A DNA stretch of 64,000 bases, taken from contig CAZIUL010000017.1 in NCBI GenBank assembly GCA_964542475.1, positions 14,173 to 78,172 of the forward strand, written 5' to 3'. How positions within the stretch are numbered: the first letter of the stretch is position 1; the number at the start of each line of letters is the position of its first letter. The DNA is from CAZIUL01 sp964542475. Lineage in GTDB: Bacteria > Planctomycetota > B15-G4 > CAYZWU01. The position numbers were made by a program, and so were the translations under genes. The notes below the pieces were generated by a model. That model saw only the letters and a list, made by a program, of their open reading frames with translations. It made no database searches and was not told where the DNA came from. Below, in pieces: positions 42,422 through 51,560 of this stretch.

Positions 42422-44374
42422 ATGAAACTCGGGGATAACCTGTTTCGCACGGAGAGTGCCGTATTCATCTTCGTGCTGCTGGTTGCTTTTTTTCTGTCTT
42501 TCGGAAACGCGGCGGTTCCATGCTCTGAGGGGGATTTCGATCAGGAGCAGGAAAAGGCACACCTGGAAAGATATGAGCCCACCTGGGAATCCCTGACGCA
42601 GCACCCGGTTCCTGAATGGTTCATGGATTCCAAGTTCGGAATCTACGCCCATTTCGGCCTGTACTGCGTTCCCGCATTCGGCAGCGAGTGGTATCCGCGC
42701 AACATGTACAGGGAGAAAAGCAACGTTCACAAGCACCACCTCACCACGTACGGCGATCCCGCCGTCTTTGGGTACAAGGATTTCATTCCCCTGTTCAAGG
42801 CGGCAAAATTCGACGCGGAGGAGTGGGCCGAGCTCTACAAGAAGGCCGGTGCCCGGTTCGCCGGTCCAGTCGCCGAGCACCACGACGGCTTTTCCATGTG
42901 GGACAGCGATGTCAACCGTTGGAACGCCGCGGACATGGGGCCGGGGCAGGACATTGCCGGCGACCTGATAGCGGCGTTGAGGAAACGGGGCCTGAAAATC
43001 ATCACCTCCTTCCACCATGCCTTTAACTTCCAGGGCTACTTCACGGCCAAGGAAGGGTGGGACACGGCGGATCCGGAGTTTTACGACCTGTACGGTCAAT
43101 TCAAGAATCCGGAAATGGCCCATGAGCGGTGGTTGCTAAAGATCAAGGAGGTGATCGACAAGTACCGGCCCGACCAGATCTGGTTCGACTTCGGTTTACG
43201 GAATATCCCCGACGAATACAAGCAGCGCATGGCAGCGTACTACTACAACAAGGAGCCCGCCTGGAACAAGCCGGTGATAATTACCCGCAAGGGCGAACAC
43301 CTGCCCGAAGGGGTGGGCGTTCTGGATATCGAGCGTGGAAAGATGGAGGGCATGGCCGGGTTTCTGTGGCAAACCGATGACTCCACCGCAGTGAACAGTT
43401 GGTGCTGGACGAGCGGACTCGTCGTGAAGCCCGCTGCGGAGCTGGTGCACGAGCTCATCGACATCGTGAGCAAGAACGGAGTCCTGCTGCTGAACGTTTG
43501 CCCCAAGGGTGACGGCTCCATCCCCGGCGATCAGAAGGCGCTGCTTCTGGAGATGGGACAATGGCTCGAGACAAACGGCGAGGCGATCTACGGCACACGC
43601 TGCTGGAATATGCACGGCGAAGGGCCGAACCTTCTGGATGAAGGGCGGGGATTCCACAGGGAAGCGGTTCCATTCACGGGCCGGGACATCCGCTACACGC
43701 GCTCAAAGGACGGGCACACATTATACGCAATCGCACTGGGCTGGCCGGAAAAACCGTTTGCCCTCGAGATGACGCGGGTGGAGGCTTCCGGGAAAGAGGC
43801 AGGGATCTCTCTTCTTGGCCACGAAATGCCGCTTCAATTCCACGTGAACACGAAAGACAACCTGGTCATCGAACCACCTGAACTCGCGGAAACAGCACGG
43901 CCATGCAGCTATGCATATGCCTTCAAGATCATGGGATTCGATCTCTCGGTACATCCGGATGCAATCTTCCACAGTGGCGATGCCATAACGCTGGAGGCTG
44001 CCAAAGCAACGCTGGAAGGGGACAAGATCGGCCTCGAGACCAAGGGGGAAATGGAATCCAATATCGGCTTTTGGGACAACCCGAAGGAGCGCGTCCACTG
44101 GCTTGCCCGGGTGCGCAGGGCCGGGGAGTACCTTGTACGCGGCGATTTCGCAATAGAGGGCAATGCCGGCAACAAGGTGGCGCTCGAAGCTGCGGGGCAA
44201 ACCCTGCTTGCGAGCATTACCGAAACCGGTGGATGGGACAAGGTACAAACCGTGAAGATGGGCAAGATCCGCTTCGACGCTCCCGGTGTGTACCACATTG
44301 TGCTCAGGCCTGCGGACGTCGAAAACTGGAAGGCGGTCAACGTATGGCGGATTCAACTCGCGCGGATTCCTTGA
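42422..44374 (+). CDS. Secreted alpha-L-fucosidase (GH29)
   Basis: A 650-residue secreted enzyme. A signal peptide (about 1-31) is followed by the GH29 TIM barrel (about 45-380), with WFMDSKFGIYAHFGLYCVPA, EHHDGFSMWDS and the nucleophile strand QIWFDFG (Asp256). The barrel is followed by a beta domain and a further C-terminal domain (about 500-650), probably carbohydrate binding. GH29 enzymes release L-fucose from glycans, and removal of fucose from sulfated or host-like polysaccharides fits the nearby sulfatase-like genes. The ATG at 42422 has ACGGAG upstream. Confidence 0.9.
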   Translation: MKLGDNLFRTESAVFIFVLLVAFFLSFGNAAVPCSEGDFDQEQEKAHLERYEPTWESLTQHPVPEWFMDSKFGIYAHFGLYCVPAFGSEWYPRNMYREKSNVHKHHLTTYGDPAVFGYKDFIPLFKAAKFDAEEWAELYKKAGARFAGPVAEHHDGFSMWDSDVNRWNAADMGPGQDIAGDLIAALRKRGLKIITSFHHAFNFQGYFTAKEGWDTADPEFYDLYGQFKNPEMAHERWLLKIKEVIDKYRPDQIWFDFGLRNIPDEYKQRMAAYYYNKEPAWNKPVIITRKGEHLPEGVGVLDIERGKMEGMAGFLWQTDDSTAVNSWCWTSGLVVKPAAELVHELIDIVSKNGVLLLNVCPKGDGSIPGDQKALLLEMGQWLETNGEAIYGTRCWNMHGEGPNLLDEGRGFHREAVPFTGRDIRYTRSKDGHTLYAIALGWPEKPFALEMTRVEASGKEAGISLLGHEMPLQFHVNTKDNLVIEPPELAETARPCSYAYAFKIMGFDLSVHPDAIFHSGDAITLEAAKATLEGDKIGLETKGEMESNIGFWDNPKERVHWLARVRRAGEYLVRGDFAIEGNAGNKVALEAAGQTLLASITETGGWDKVQTVKMGKIRFDAPGVYHIVLRPADVENWKAVNVWRIQLARIP

Positions 44375-44398
44375 AAAGCGGGATCTCCGGGCTGAAAA

Positions 44399-45199
44399 CT
44401 ATTTCCTCTCGGCTTCGCCCGTCATGGGCACGAAGCTGACGGGGATGATCTTTTCCCGTTCGTAATCATCTCCTCTCCGCGTGATCCGGACCAGCTCCTG
44501 GAAGAACCCCCCCACCGGGATCACGAGCAGGCCGCCTTCTTTGAGCTGTGCCAGAAGCGGCTCCGGAATATGATCGGGCGCGGCCGTGACCATGATCGCG
44601 TCAAAAGGGGCATGTTCGGGCCATCCCCTGTAGCCGTCCCCGCACCGGAGCGTGATGTTGCCGTATCCCATGGTATTGAGGAGTTTCCCGGATCTCTCGG
44701 CGAGGCTCTCCTTGATTTCGATCGAGTAGAGATCCACTCCCATCTCGGCGAGTACTGCTGCCTGGTATCCTGACCCTGTCCCCACTTCGAGAACCCTCTC
44801 ACGCCCATCGATCCGCAACAGTTCGGTCATGAGCGCCACGATGTAAGGCTGGGAGATGGTCTGCCCCACGCCGATGGGCAGGGGGCGGTCAGCGTAGGCC
44901 AGAGCCTTGTATGGTTCGGGCACGAACAGGTGTCGCGGCACGGTTCGCATTGCGTCGAGAACGAGCGGATCGGAAACTCCGCGCGCTTCGATCTGGCCGG
45001 TGACCATTTTTTCCCGTTCTTTGGAGCGTTCGTTCCAGAAGGAGCCTTTGCGAACGGGGGGGGTATCAATCGGCTTGGACGCCTGCGTCTCGCTTCTTGT
45101 ACAGGAGAACAACAGGAGCACTACAGTGACAAGGAAGATCGATGCAAAGCATGGAGCTCTTTCGAAAGGCCGGATTGTTGGGCTTTTTCGTATCGTCAT
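44399..45199 (-). CDS. pcm: Protein-L-isoaspartate O-methyltransferase, predicted exported (lipoprotein)
   Basis: A 266-residue protein. The C-terminal ~200 residues are a typical PIMT with GQTISQPYIVA and the SAM-binding motif LEVGTGSGYQAAVLAE, plus APFDAIMVTAAP. The enzyme methylates damaged isoaspartyl residues to start their repair. Unusually, the N-terminus adds a basic region and hydrophobic stretch ending in the lipobox-like LLLFSC, so the protein should be exported and perhaps lipidated, although the reaction needs SAM. If a later ATG (for example near 45003, starting MVTGQ) is used, the enzyme would be cytosolic. It shares a 21-bp divergent gap with the next gene. Confidence 0.85.
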   Translation of the reverse strand: MTIRKSPTIRPFERAPCFASIFLVTVVLLLFSCTRSETQASKPIDTPPVRKGSFWNERSKEREKMVTGQIEARGVSDPLVLDAMRTVPRHLFVPEPYKALAYADRPLPIGVGQTISQPYIVALMTELLRIDGRERVLEVGTGSGYQAAVLAEMGVDLYSIEIKESLAERSGKLLNTMGYGNITLRCGDGYRGWPEHAPFDAIMVTAAPDHIPEPLLAQLKEGGLLVIPVGGFFQELVRITRRGDDYEREKIIPVSFVPMTGEAERK

Positions 45200-45220
45200 C
45201 GGGCTGTCCTCCGGCGTTCA

Positions 45221-45697
45221 ATGATACAACACGGGGGAAGATTTGGGAATACAAGTTTTAATTTGACTTCTCCGGAAACGTCGATCGAGGCGCTCTTCGC
45301 AGACGCTCCTGAGCTTGAAAAAAAACCTGTGGAGCAGATGCATGAGATCACCCTGTACAAACATGTTTCAACACTGTACCGGATCGCCCGCCTTCACAGC
45401 CTGCTCGACGAAAAGGACATGGCGTATGACCGGCTGAAGGAGGCAGCTGACGCCGGCTTCTGGCACGTGCGCTTCATGATGCAAAAAAACGATGACTTCA
45501 AGAACATGCGCAACGAGGAACGGTTCAAGAAGATGATGCGAAGCGCCTACCTGAAAAGCTGCATCTGGATGCTGGAGCGTCCGGATCGGGCGGAGTTCCA
45601 GATGCCCGACAAGGTTATGGCGGCTCTCGACCTCGAACCGGTCAAAGCGCACGGTTTTCTCCCTGAACAGTGCTTCGTGGAGTTCAAGACCAAGTAG
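45221..45697 (+). CDS. Hypothetical protein with TPR-like C-terminal unit
   Basis: A 158-residue reading frame. The segment from about 35 to 120 looks like helical repeats: TLYRIARLHSLLDEKDMAYDRL, then a terminal TPR-type unit with DAGFWHVRFMMQKNDDFKN and RFKKMM. The first 30 residues (IQHGGRFGNTSFNLTS) do not look conserved, and the start at 45221 is only 21 bases from the divergent pcm start, so the real start may be later or the gene may be a fragment of a longer TPR protein. Function is unknown. Confidence 0.5.
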   Translation: MIQHGGRFGNTSFNLTSPETSIEALFADAPELEKKPVEQMHEITLYKHVSTLYRIARLHSLLDEKDMAYDRLKEAADAGFWHVRFMMQKNDDFKNMRNEERFKKMMRSAYLKSCIWMLERPDRAEFQMPDKVMAALDLEPVKAHGFLPEQCFVEFKTK

Positions 45698-45728
45698 CAG
45701 ATTTTTAGTTCGAAATACTGAGTCAGGA

Positions 45729-45820
45729 TTATTTCATATACCCCGGCTGCCGCAACCGCTTCATCTCATTTTCAGGGATTTCCACGCCCTCCCGGTACGC
45801 TTCCCGAAACAGCATGGAAA
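45729..45820 (-). pseudogene. C-terminal fragment of an unidentified protein
   Basis: About 28 codons on the minus strand read FREAYREGVEIPENEMKRLRQ then PGYMK and stop. The ending resembles the C-termini of the two sulfatase-like proteins here (ELEALGYM, RLRALGY), so it may be what is left of a third. No start codon or upstream continuation is found. Confidence 0.35.
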
Positions 45821-45855
45821 AGCCGGGCTAATTGGTTCCTAAACGTGACCGGCGT

Positions 45856-45875
45856 GGGCGGTTCGCGAACCGCCC
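45856..45875. terminator. 20-bp perfect palindrome between convergent genes
   Basis: GGGCGGTTCGCGAACCGCCC is a perfect inverted repeat between a plus-strand gene ending at 45697 and a minus-strand gene ending at 45975. A related palindrome, TGGTTCGCGAACCA, lies at 51544-51557 between another convergent pair. No T-run follows. It may be a bidirectional terminator or a small repeat element. Confidence 0.4.
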
Positions 45876-45974
45876 CTGCTGAGGATCGCCGATAAGGATG
45901 AACGCCGCCCAGTAGTAAGGATGCGCGAAGGGACGCTGAGCTATGGTGCGAACAAACGGCAGCAGACTGCGGCG

Positions 45975-47405
45975 TTACATGTAACCCAATGCCTCAAGCT
46001 CCTTTACTGTTTCGGGATCCAGTTCAACCTCTTTTCTCTCTCCTGCGCGCGCCGGAGACTGAAGCAGCTGCAGCAGGTGCTTTTTGAAAGCCTCTCTCTC
46101 TTTGCTCTTCTCTCCTGCGATGTTACTCATCTCAAAAGGATCAGCATCGAGGTCAAAGAACTCATCAGGATGTTTTGAGTGATAGATAAACTTGCTCTTG
46201 AGGCTTTGTAGAGAATACAGCTCGCCGTCTTCCCAGTCCTCCCGCCAGCTCTTGGAGCCTTTTGGCCTTCGTTCCGAAAAAGAATGCTGCGTCTCTTTGA
46301 AACCTCCCGGATTGCTCATCAAAAGCGGAGCAAGGGAAGTTCCTTCCGTGTGGCGTCCTTCAGCGATGGGTTTTCTCATGAGATCGGCCAGCGTGGGGAA
46401 GATATCAACGGTGCGGGCAAGCTGCGGAAAACGCTCCGATTCAAAAGGCGCAGAGGTAAAGTGAAACAACATCGGTATCGACAGCATTTCGTTGTATATA
46501 AACTCGCCATGGCCCATGTAATCATGATTCCCAAGACCTTCTCCATGATCGGAGCAAATGAGCCAAAGGGCGTTTTTGTTCAACCCTTTCTGATTCATGT
46601 AGCCATAAAGGCGCCTGGTCTGATCATCGACAAAACGGAGCAGCGCATCATAATCATTAATCGCTTTAAAAAACTCCTTCCTGGATCCGTAGGAGGCTAG
46701 GGGGATGTTGTGTTGTGTTGTAATAAACTTTTCCAAGGCGTCATCCCCGGAGGCTTGCATCTCATTTAGATATGTTTCCGGGATATCCTTCTCAAGGTTC
46801 CACTGATGAACGTCATACAAATGTACCCAGAGAAAAAACTTGTTAACCCCTTCGTTATCATCCAACCACTCGATCACCCTGTCTACATTTCCTTCAGCAT
46901 TCAAATACCAGACTTTGTCCATGGCATTTGACACTTTGACGTTGTACTTCGGCGGAAGCTTGTCAAAACCGACTTTTCCCCGCATAAACTTGACCGCTGG
47001 AAAGGCAGCGGTTTCGTAGCCTAGCGCGTTAAAATAATCCTGCATCGTGTACAGGTCTTCATTCAGGGATCCGCTGTTTTCCAGAAGCCCGTGCTGAAAA
47101 GGGAAGAGAGAGGTAAACATGGATGCATGGGCAGGCGAGGTGTGTGGAACCGCGGTAAAAACGTTCGTGAAAAGAGCACCGGAAGCCGCAAGAGAATCAA
47201 AAAAAGGAGTGGTATCCCGCGGATATCCATAACTTCCCACGTGATCCGATCGAAGAGTATCAATCGTTATAAAAACTATCTTATCCGGCACAGGAAGATC
47301 ACGCTTTCGGCTCAAAAGCTCGGTTATTTCTGTCAAATAAAAGCCTGACACAAGCACAACTGCAATTGCAGCGACCAAAAAACATACAACCGTCCGTTTT
47401 TTCAT
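45975..47405 (-). CDS. Membrane-anchored sulfatase-like (alkaline phosphatase superfamily) hydrolase
   Basis: A 476-residue protein with one N-terminal anchor or signal (about 6-26) and a sulfatase-fold domain. The metal-binding start IVFITIDTLRSDHVG (Asp49) and SDHGEGLG are present. At the nucleophile position the sequence is VPHTSPAHASM: Thr89 sits where Cys or Ser of C/S-x-P-S-R is turned into formylglycine, and His replaces Arg. Formylglycine cannot form on Thr, so a classic sulfatase activity is doubtful. Thr nucleophiles are known in phosphoethanolamine- and phosphoglycerol-transferases of this superfamily. The start at 47405 is chosen by the anchor; ATG at 47435 is also possible. It is 55 bases downstream of the second such gene. 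Confidence 0.82.
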   Translation of the reverse strand: MKKRTVVCFLVAAIAVVLVSGFYLTEITELLSRKRDLPVPDKIVFITIDTLRSDHVGSYGYPRDTTPFFDSLAASGALFTNVFTAVPHTSPAHASMFTSLFPFQHGLLENSGSLNEDLYTMQDYFNALGYETAAFPAVKFMRGKVGFDKLPPKYNVKVSNAMDKVWYLNAEGNVDRVIEWLDDNEGVNKFFLWVHLYDVHQWNLEKDIPETYLNEMQASGDDALEKFITTQHNIPLASYGSRKEFFKAINDYDALLRFVDDQTRRLYGYMNQKGLNKNALWLICSDHGEGLGNHDYMGHGEFIYNEMLSIPMLFHFTSAPFESERFPQLARTVDIFPTLADLMRKPIAEGRHTEGTSLAPLLMSNPGGFKETQHSFSERRPKGSKSWREDWEDGELYSLQSLKSKFIYHSKHPDEFFDLDADPFEMSNIAGEKSKEREAFKKHLLQLLQSPARAGERKEVELDPETVKELEALGYM

Positions 47406-47460
47406 ATCGATTACCCACGCTTTCCTTCTCTTCATCTCTTCAAACTTCAAACTTCAAACT

Positions 47461-49821
47461 TCAATATCCAAGAGCCCTTAGGCGCTTCTCGCTCTCTTCT
47501 GAAAGCTGATGCCTCATCACATCGCCCTTGTCAAGGGCTTCATACCACTCCTTTACAAGGGCCGCGTACCTTTGAGCCGCCTCAGGGCTTTTAGCGGCGA
47601 GGTTGTGTTCCATATCCGGATCACGGACGATGTCGTACAGAAACATTGTGCCCTTGGGGATAGGGAGCTGCCTCTCCCAAGGGCTCCCGTCATCACCAAT
47701 GCCCACTTCGAGGCCCAGCTTGAATCCGTCGTCCACCGTTAAAATGAAGAAATGCCGATCATCCCTGGTGGCCACCTGCTTCAGCTCAGCATGCTCAAAC
47801 CACAGCCTCCTGTTCTTTCCTACGGCCCCTCCTGCAACGTCGAGAAGGTTCACGCCGCGCACCCCCGGTACGGGATCAAGGCCACAGACAGCCGCGATGG
47901 TAGGCGCTATGTCCAGGGTGCTGACAGGTGTAGAAATATCCAGGCCCCGCGGCCCGGCGGGCACCCTGAGGACCAGTGGAACCCTGAGCTGTTGATGGAA
48001 GATTCCCACGTGGTTGTACCAGACACCGTGCTCCCCAAGCGATTCCCCGTGATCCGCTGCAAGCGCCACAACCGTGTTGTCGAGAAGCCCGTTTTGCTTC
48101 ATGGAATCGAGAAGCTGTCCCACGAGCCGGTCGCAGTAGTACACTCCGGCGCCGTACAAATGCTTCACGTGCTCGTGGTTCGTTATCCCGGCAAGCCACC
48201 TTCTGTTCGGGTTGGAGTCCATGTCAAACACAGGAACCGTCCGCGGATCCCCTTCCCGTGGCGGGGCTTTGAAACCTTGTTTTTCGGAGTACTCTTCTAT
48301 TGCCTCATTCGGAGGGCTGTACGGTATGTGCGGATCGAAAAGGTGCACCCACAGGAAAAACGGTCTTCTCCCATCCCGGCTCCACTCATCAATCCACTCC
48401 CGGACAACGGAAACCGTGTTCTTCCCATCGAGCGAGCTCGCTTCGTTCGCCTGAAGGAAGCGGTCGAATCCCTGCCCGAAACCGATGCCGGCCTGAATGT
48501 GCGGCACGCTCACGGCCGCGGCGGTATGATAACCCGCCTGTCTGAACCTCTCGGCGAGCGTTATGTTCTCCGGGCTGAGAAAGGTGCGGTTGTCCACAGC
48601 ACCGTGTTCGCCCACGTATCGGCCGGTGAGAATCGACGCGTGCGAAGGGAGTGTCGAGTTGCAGTTGGACCAGGCGCTGCTGAAAACGATGCCATCCTTT
48701 CCAAGCGCGGCGATACAAGGAGCAGCGTTGCCGTCACTCGCGAAGTCCGCCCTTGTCGTGTCCATGGTGATGAGAAGAACGTCCTTTCGCGCCGGCTCAT
48801 CAACGCACCCAAGAACCAGCGGTTCACCAAAAAGGCACCGCGTCTCTTCCGGAGCCTTTGACGCATCGATCTTACCGGCGCGGCCAAGGCCCGCCATTCT
48901 GAACTCGACCCGGCTGCCGGAGTACTGCGAAAGATCGGCGCGAATCGCCTGCCACCCGTCCTCGGGCACAACAGTCCTCGCGGCCGCCCTTTCCCACGAT
49001 CCGCCTTGTGCACGGACATCCAGCACGAACCGCGCGCAGCCTGAGCGATCGCAGGGCAGGGCAGCGACCCAGGCGAGGAAACGGGCACCGGAATTGACAA
49101 AACAGCCGGCATGAAGCGGAACGCCGAAATCAGCAGGCCATGCGCGCTTTGCCACGAGATTGATCTCGATCAGGCCGCCGTCACCGCTGCCCTCTCCAAG
49201 CGGCTCGAACCCCGCGCAAAACCCAACCTTGACCAGCCGGAGCGCGTGGATTATGAACCCCTTTGTTACATTTCGCGAATCGCAGGCAGGATGAAGCTGG
49301 AGCCCATCCAATTCGCCGGACCAGCCCGCCTCGGCTGCCATGTAAAAACGCACGGTCTGCACATCCCAGGAGCCTGCCACGTTCTTGAACACCTTGTGAA
49401 CACCGGTTCCCGAGCTCCATTGAAACGCGGCCACGGAACCGGTCGGCTGGACAACATCCATCTCAACGCAGTTCACCTCTCCGGCTGACACCGGTTTTTG
49501 ATACACGATCCGCACAGGTCCCTTTTCAGCATGCTCGCGCATTAACATGACGCCGTTTTTTTCCGGGGTTGGAAGGCTCCTTGCGTTTTCGATCCGCCAG
49601 AGAAGGTCCCCTGCACTCTTGGCTTTCAGCTGGAGGCTATCGACCACCCGCCTGGACGATGACAGAACGGCTGATGAAGACCTTCCGTCCGCAAGCCTTG
49701 GGTCGAGATGCGTCAGGAGCACGCCGGGCTGCCTCGTGTCACCGCACCCGGTCTGTGTTATCACAAGCAGTGCGGATACAAGGGGCATGAACAGGGCGTA
49801 TGGCAGCTGTTTCGGTTTCAT
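47461..49821 (-). CDS. Large sulfatase-like lipoprotein with N-terminal beta domain
   Basis: A 786-residue exported protein. The signal MKPKQLPYALFMPLVSALLV leads to ITQTGCGD, a probable lipidation Cys. Residues 40-330 look like beta-sandwich regions, possibly carbohydrate-binding. The sulfatase-fold domain follows (from about 340) with LLITMDTTRADFASD, AADHGESLGEHG, and STLPSHASILTG at the nucleophile, again with Thr (about residue 390) instead of Cys/Ser and His for Arg. It ends RLRALGY. As for its neighbour, sulfatase activity by formylglycine is unlikely. The two genes form a small minus-strand unit. ATG at 49845 is an alternative start. Confidence 0.83.
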   Translation of the reverse strand: MKPKQLPYALFMPLVSALLVITQTGCGDTRQPGVLLTHLDPRLADGRSSSAVLSSSRRVVDSLQLKAKSAGDLLWRIENARSLPTPEKNGVMLMREHAEKGPVRIVYQKPVSAGEVNCVEMDVVQPTGSVAAFQWSSGTGVHKVFKNVAGSWDVQTVRFYMAAEAGWSGELDGLQLHPACDSRNVTKGFIIHALRLVKVGFCAGFEPLGEGSGDGGLIEINLVAKRAWPADFGVPLHAGCFVNSGARFLAWVAALPCDRSGCARFVLDVRAQGGSWERAAARTVVPEDGWQAIRADLSQYSGSRVEFRMAGLGRAGKIDASKAPEETRCLFGEPLVLGCVDEPARKDVLLITMDTTRADFASDGNAAPCIAALGKDGIVFSSAWSNCNSTLPSHASILTGRYVGEHGAVDNRTFLSPENITLAERFRQAGYHTAAAVSVPHIQAGIGFGQGFDRFLQANEASSLDGKNTVSVVREWIDEWSRDGRRPFFLWVHLFDPHIPYSPPNEAIEEYSEKQGFKAPPREGDPRTVPVFDMDSNPNRRWLAGITNHEHVKHLYGAGVYYCDRLVGQLLDSMKQNGLLDNTVVALAADHGESLGEHGVWYNHVGIFHQQLRVPLVLRVPAGPRGLDISTPVSTLDIAPTIAAVCGLDPVPGVRGVNLLDVAGGAVGKNRRLWFEHAELKQVATRDDRHFFILTVDDGFKLGLEVGIGDDGSPWERQLPIPKGTMFLYDIVRDPDMEHNLAAKSPEAAQRYAALVKEWYEALDKGDVMRHQLSEESEKRLRALGY

Positions 49822-49873
49822 GGCCGCGTTCCTGTGGTCCTTCATCAATCCTATATTCAAGCAGTTTAGCCTG

Positions 49874-49915
49874 GCCCACATATTTCATCCTATTCGTCGC
49901 GAGGTGTCACGGTAA
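49874..49915 (+). mobile_element. Partial MITE, left end
   Basis: GCCCACATATTTCATCC, then ATTCGTCGCGAGGTG, matches the left end and inner part of the 174-bp element. Four extra bases separate the terminus from the TA at 49867-49868. The rest is not recognisable. Confidence 0.5.
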
Positions 49916-49996
49916 CAGCGATGCTACAGCGCGGAGATAAGATGACAAAGACAATTTCCCCTGCTTACCGAAGGGCATCCGCTTCCTTTCATTTTA

Positions 49997-50029
49997 ACCC
50001 GCTTATTTCATACTCTTCGCCGCGAGGTG
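49997..50029 (+). mobile_element. Partial MITE, left end
   Basis: ACCCGCTTATTTCATACTCT, followed by TCGCCGCGAGGTGC, begins right after TA (49995-49996), as in the full copies. The match breaks off after about 33 bp. Confidence 0.6.
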
Positions 50030-50065
50030 CACACCACCGGAAATAATATCGTTTTTCGTCAAAGC

Positions 50066-50094
50066 TTGCTGGAATGGGTAAACATGGTTATATA
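50066..50094 (+). promoter_or_regulatory. Candidate sigma70-type promoter for the KAS III-like gene
   Basis: TTGCTG (50066-50071) and TATATA (50089-50094) are separated by 17 bases, close to the consensus spacing. The gene starts 110 bases further on. Based on sequence only. Confidence 0.35.
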
Positions 50095-50204
50095 CACTCT
50101 TATGTAAAACAGGCGGTGTTTTATTCCGCAATAGAACCCGGCTCACGAAAAGAACCCCTGTAGACGGATTCACCTTTCCGAATCCGAGCGCCCTGGAGAT
50201 ACAG

Positions 50205-51521
50205 ATGGAAAGAATATATATCACCGGCTGCGGCATGGCCATGGCAAGCAACGAGATCACAAACGATATGCTCTGCGACATGTTCCCTGCGCTTGCCACT
50301 TCCCACGAATGGATGGTAAAAAACGTGGGAGTCAAAAAGAGATTCCTGGCCGATTCTCAGGAAACTCTCGTGGACTTCCTGGTAAGGGCCGGCATAGAGG
50401 CAATCGAGAGTTCCGGTGTCAAAAAAATTGACAGGCTGATCGTCGGATCCAACACGCAGGCACAGCAGTTCCCGGCCGCGGCCAGCGAGGTGGCAAAGCG
50501 TCTGGAAAACTCGGTCGATCTTTCCTCGTGCTGGTGCCTCGACATACAAAACGGGTGCCCGGCAGGCATGGCAGCCATGACGCTTGGAGCGGATGCGATC
50601 AGCGCCGGCCAGGCGGAAACAGTGCTCGCCCTGGGCGGGGATATAACATCAAGAATGGTGGACTGGTTCAGCAGGAACACGAGCCTGCTCCTTGGCGACG
50701 GCAGCTCAGCCTTTGTACTCACAAACGAGAAACATTCGGGGAGCGGAGCGGTTTCAATTTCCTTGCTCTCCCACTGGGAGCAGACCGACTACGAGAGCTC
50801 CGATATCATGCACATGCCATCAAGCCTCTCGGACTTTTCGCCGTTCGACATCTCGCGCAAGACCAGGGATGCGGCCAAGAAAGCTGTCCGTCGCATCACG
50901 GGCCAGGACACGATCCCAGCGAAGATCTCCAAGGAAACCGCTGAAAAGCTCGCAGAGGCGGCAGAGGAGCTGAGGAAGATGGCGTTCCCGCCGGACGGCA
51001 AGCTGCCCTACACGAAAGAGCGGAATCCGTATTTCATGATGGCGGGCGCTGAAGTGCTGGAAAAGATCCGGCGGATCGTGCCTGACTGCGGTTACCTGCC
51101 CGCGCTGAGGAAAGCGGGGCTGGGCCTGGATATCCTCGAAAAACACGATCTTCTCGATGTTAACAAGGTCTCAGATATCCCCAGGAATATCAAGAAAGAG
51201 GTTCTCAGCGAGCTTTCCAGGCGTTTCGACCTTCTCATCCCGCATCAGGCAAACATGAGGGGGCACCATAACCTTTCCACGGCCCTGAGGGTCCCCATGA
51301 CAAAGATCTACTCCAACATCGCGGAGTACGCGAACACCTCGGGCGGGGCTGCCGGGATCGCCTTGTACGAGGCGCTACGGAAACCGATCCGCTATCAGAC
51401 GATCCGCGGCAACATCGAGGATATCGAAGTGCCCGGTTTCGAGAAGGGGAATAAAGCCGTGATGGTTTCTTTTGGATCCGGAACCAACGTGGTGTTCATG
51501 GTGCTGGAGCGATTGAAATAA
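50205..51521 (+). CDS. 3-oxoacyl-ACP synthase III-like (FabH-type) enzyme
   Basis: A 438-residue thiolase-fold enzyme, about 100 residues longer than FabH. The catalytic triad of KAS III enzymes is complete: Cys118 in LDIQNGCPAGM, His347 in LIPHQANMRG and Asn377 in YANTSGGAAG. The extra length is mainly an insertion between about 215 and 330 containing charged helices (ETAEKLAEAAEELRKMAF). Such enzymes condense or transfer acyl groups (fatty acids, quinolone or olefin precursors). OleA-like proteins share this shape, but no OleB-D genes are nearby. The ATG at 50205 is preceded by GGAGATACAG. Product unknown. Confidence 0.85.
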   Translation: MERIYITGCGMAMASNEITNDMLCDMFPALATSHEWMVKNVGVKKRFLADSQETLVDFLVRAGIEAIESSGVKKIDRLIVGSNTQAQQFPAAASEVAKRLENSVDLSSCWCLDIQNGCPAGMAAMTLGADAISAGQAETVLALGGDITSRMVDWFSRNTSLLLGDGSSAFVLTNEKHSGSGAVSISLLSHWEQTDYESSDIMHMPSSLSDFSPFDISRKTRDAAKKAVRRITGQDTIPAKISKETAEKLAEAAEELRKMAFPPDGKLPYTKERNPYFMMAGAEVLEKIRRIVPDCGYLPALRKAGLGLDILEKHDLLDVNKVSDIPRNIKKEVLSELSRRFDLLIPHQANMRGHHNLSTALRVPMTKIYSNIAEYANTSGGAAGIALYEALRKPIRYQTIRGNIEDIEVPGFEKGNKAVMVSFGSGTNVVFMVLERLK

Positions 51522-51543
51522 GATAGATAGCGGTTCGTTTGCA

Positions 51544-51557
51544 TGGTTCGCGAACCA
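51544..51557. terminator. 14-bp palindrome between convergent genes
   Basis: TGGTTCGCGAACCA lies 22 bases after the KAS III-like stop and three bases before the stop of the convergent OPT gene. It shares the core GGTTCGCGAACC with the palindrome at 45856-45875. Possible shared terminator or repeat. Confidence 0.35.
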
Positions 51558-51560
51558 CCC

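Larger units (their letters stand above)
49822..50204. other. Divergent intergenic region with two MITE ends
   Basis: This 383-bp region separates the minus-strand lipoprotein from the plus-strand KAS III-like gene. It contains two MITE left ends (49874-49915 and 49997-50029) in the same orientation and a good promoter candidate for the plus-strand gene at 50066-50094. Confidence 0.45.

Noticed and set aside
47440..47465. Tandem AACTTCA heptamers
   Set aside because: Only three units in an intergenic spot; noted but too short to support a function.
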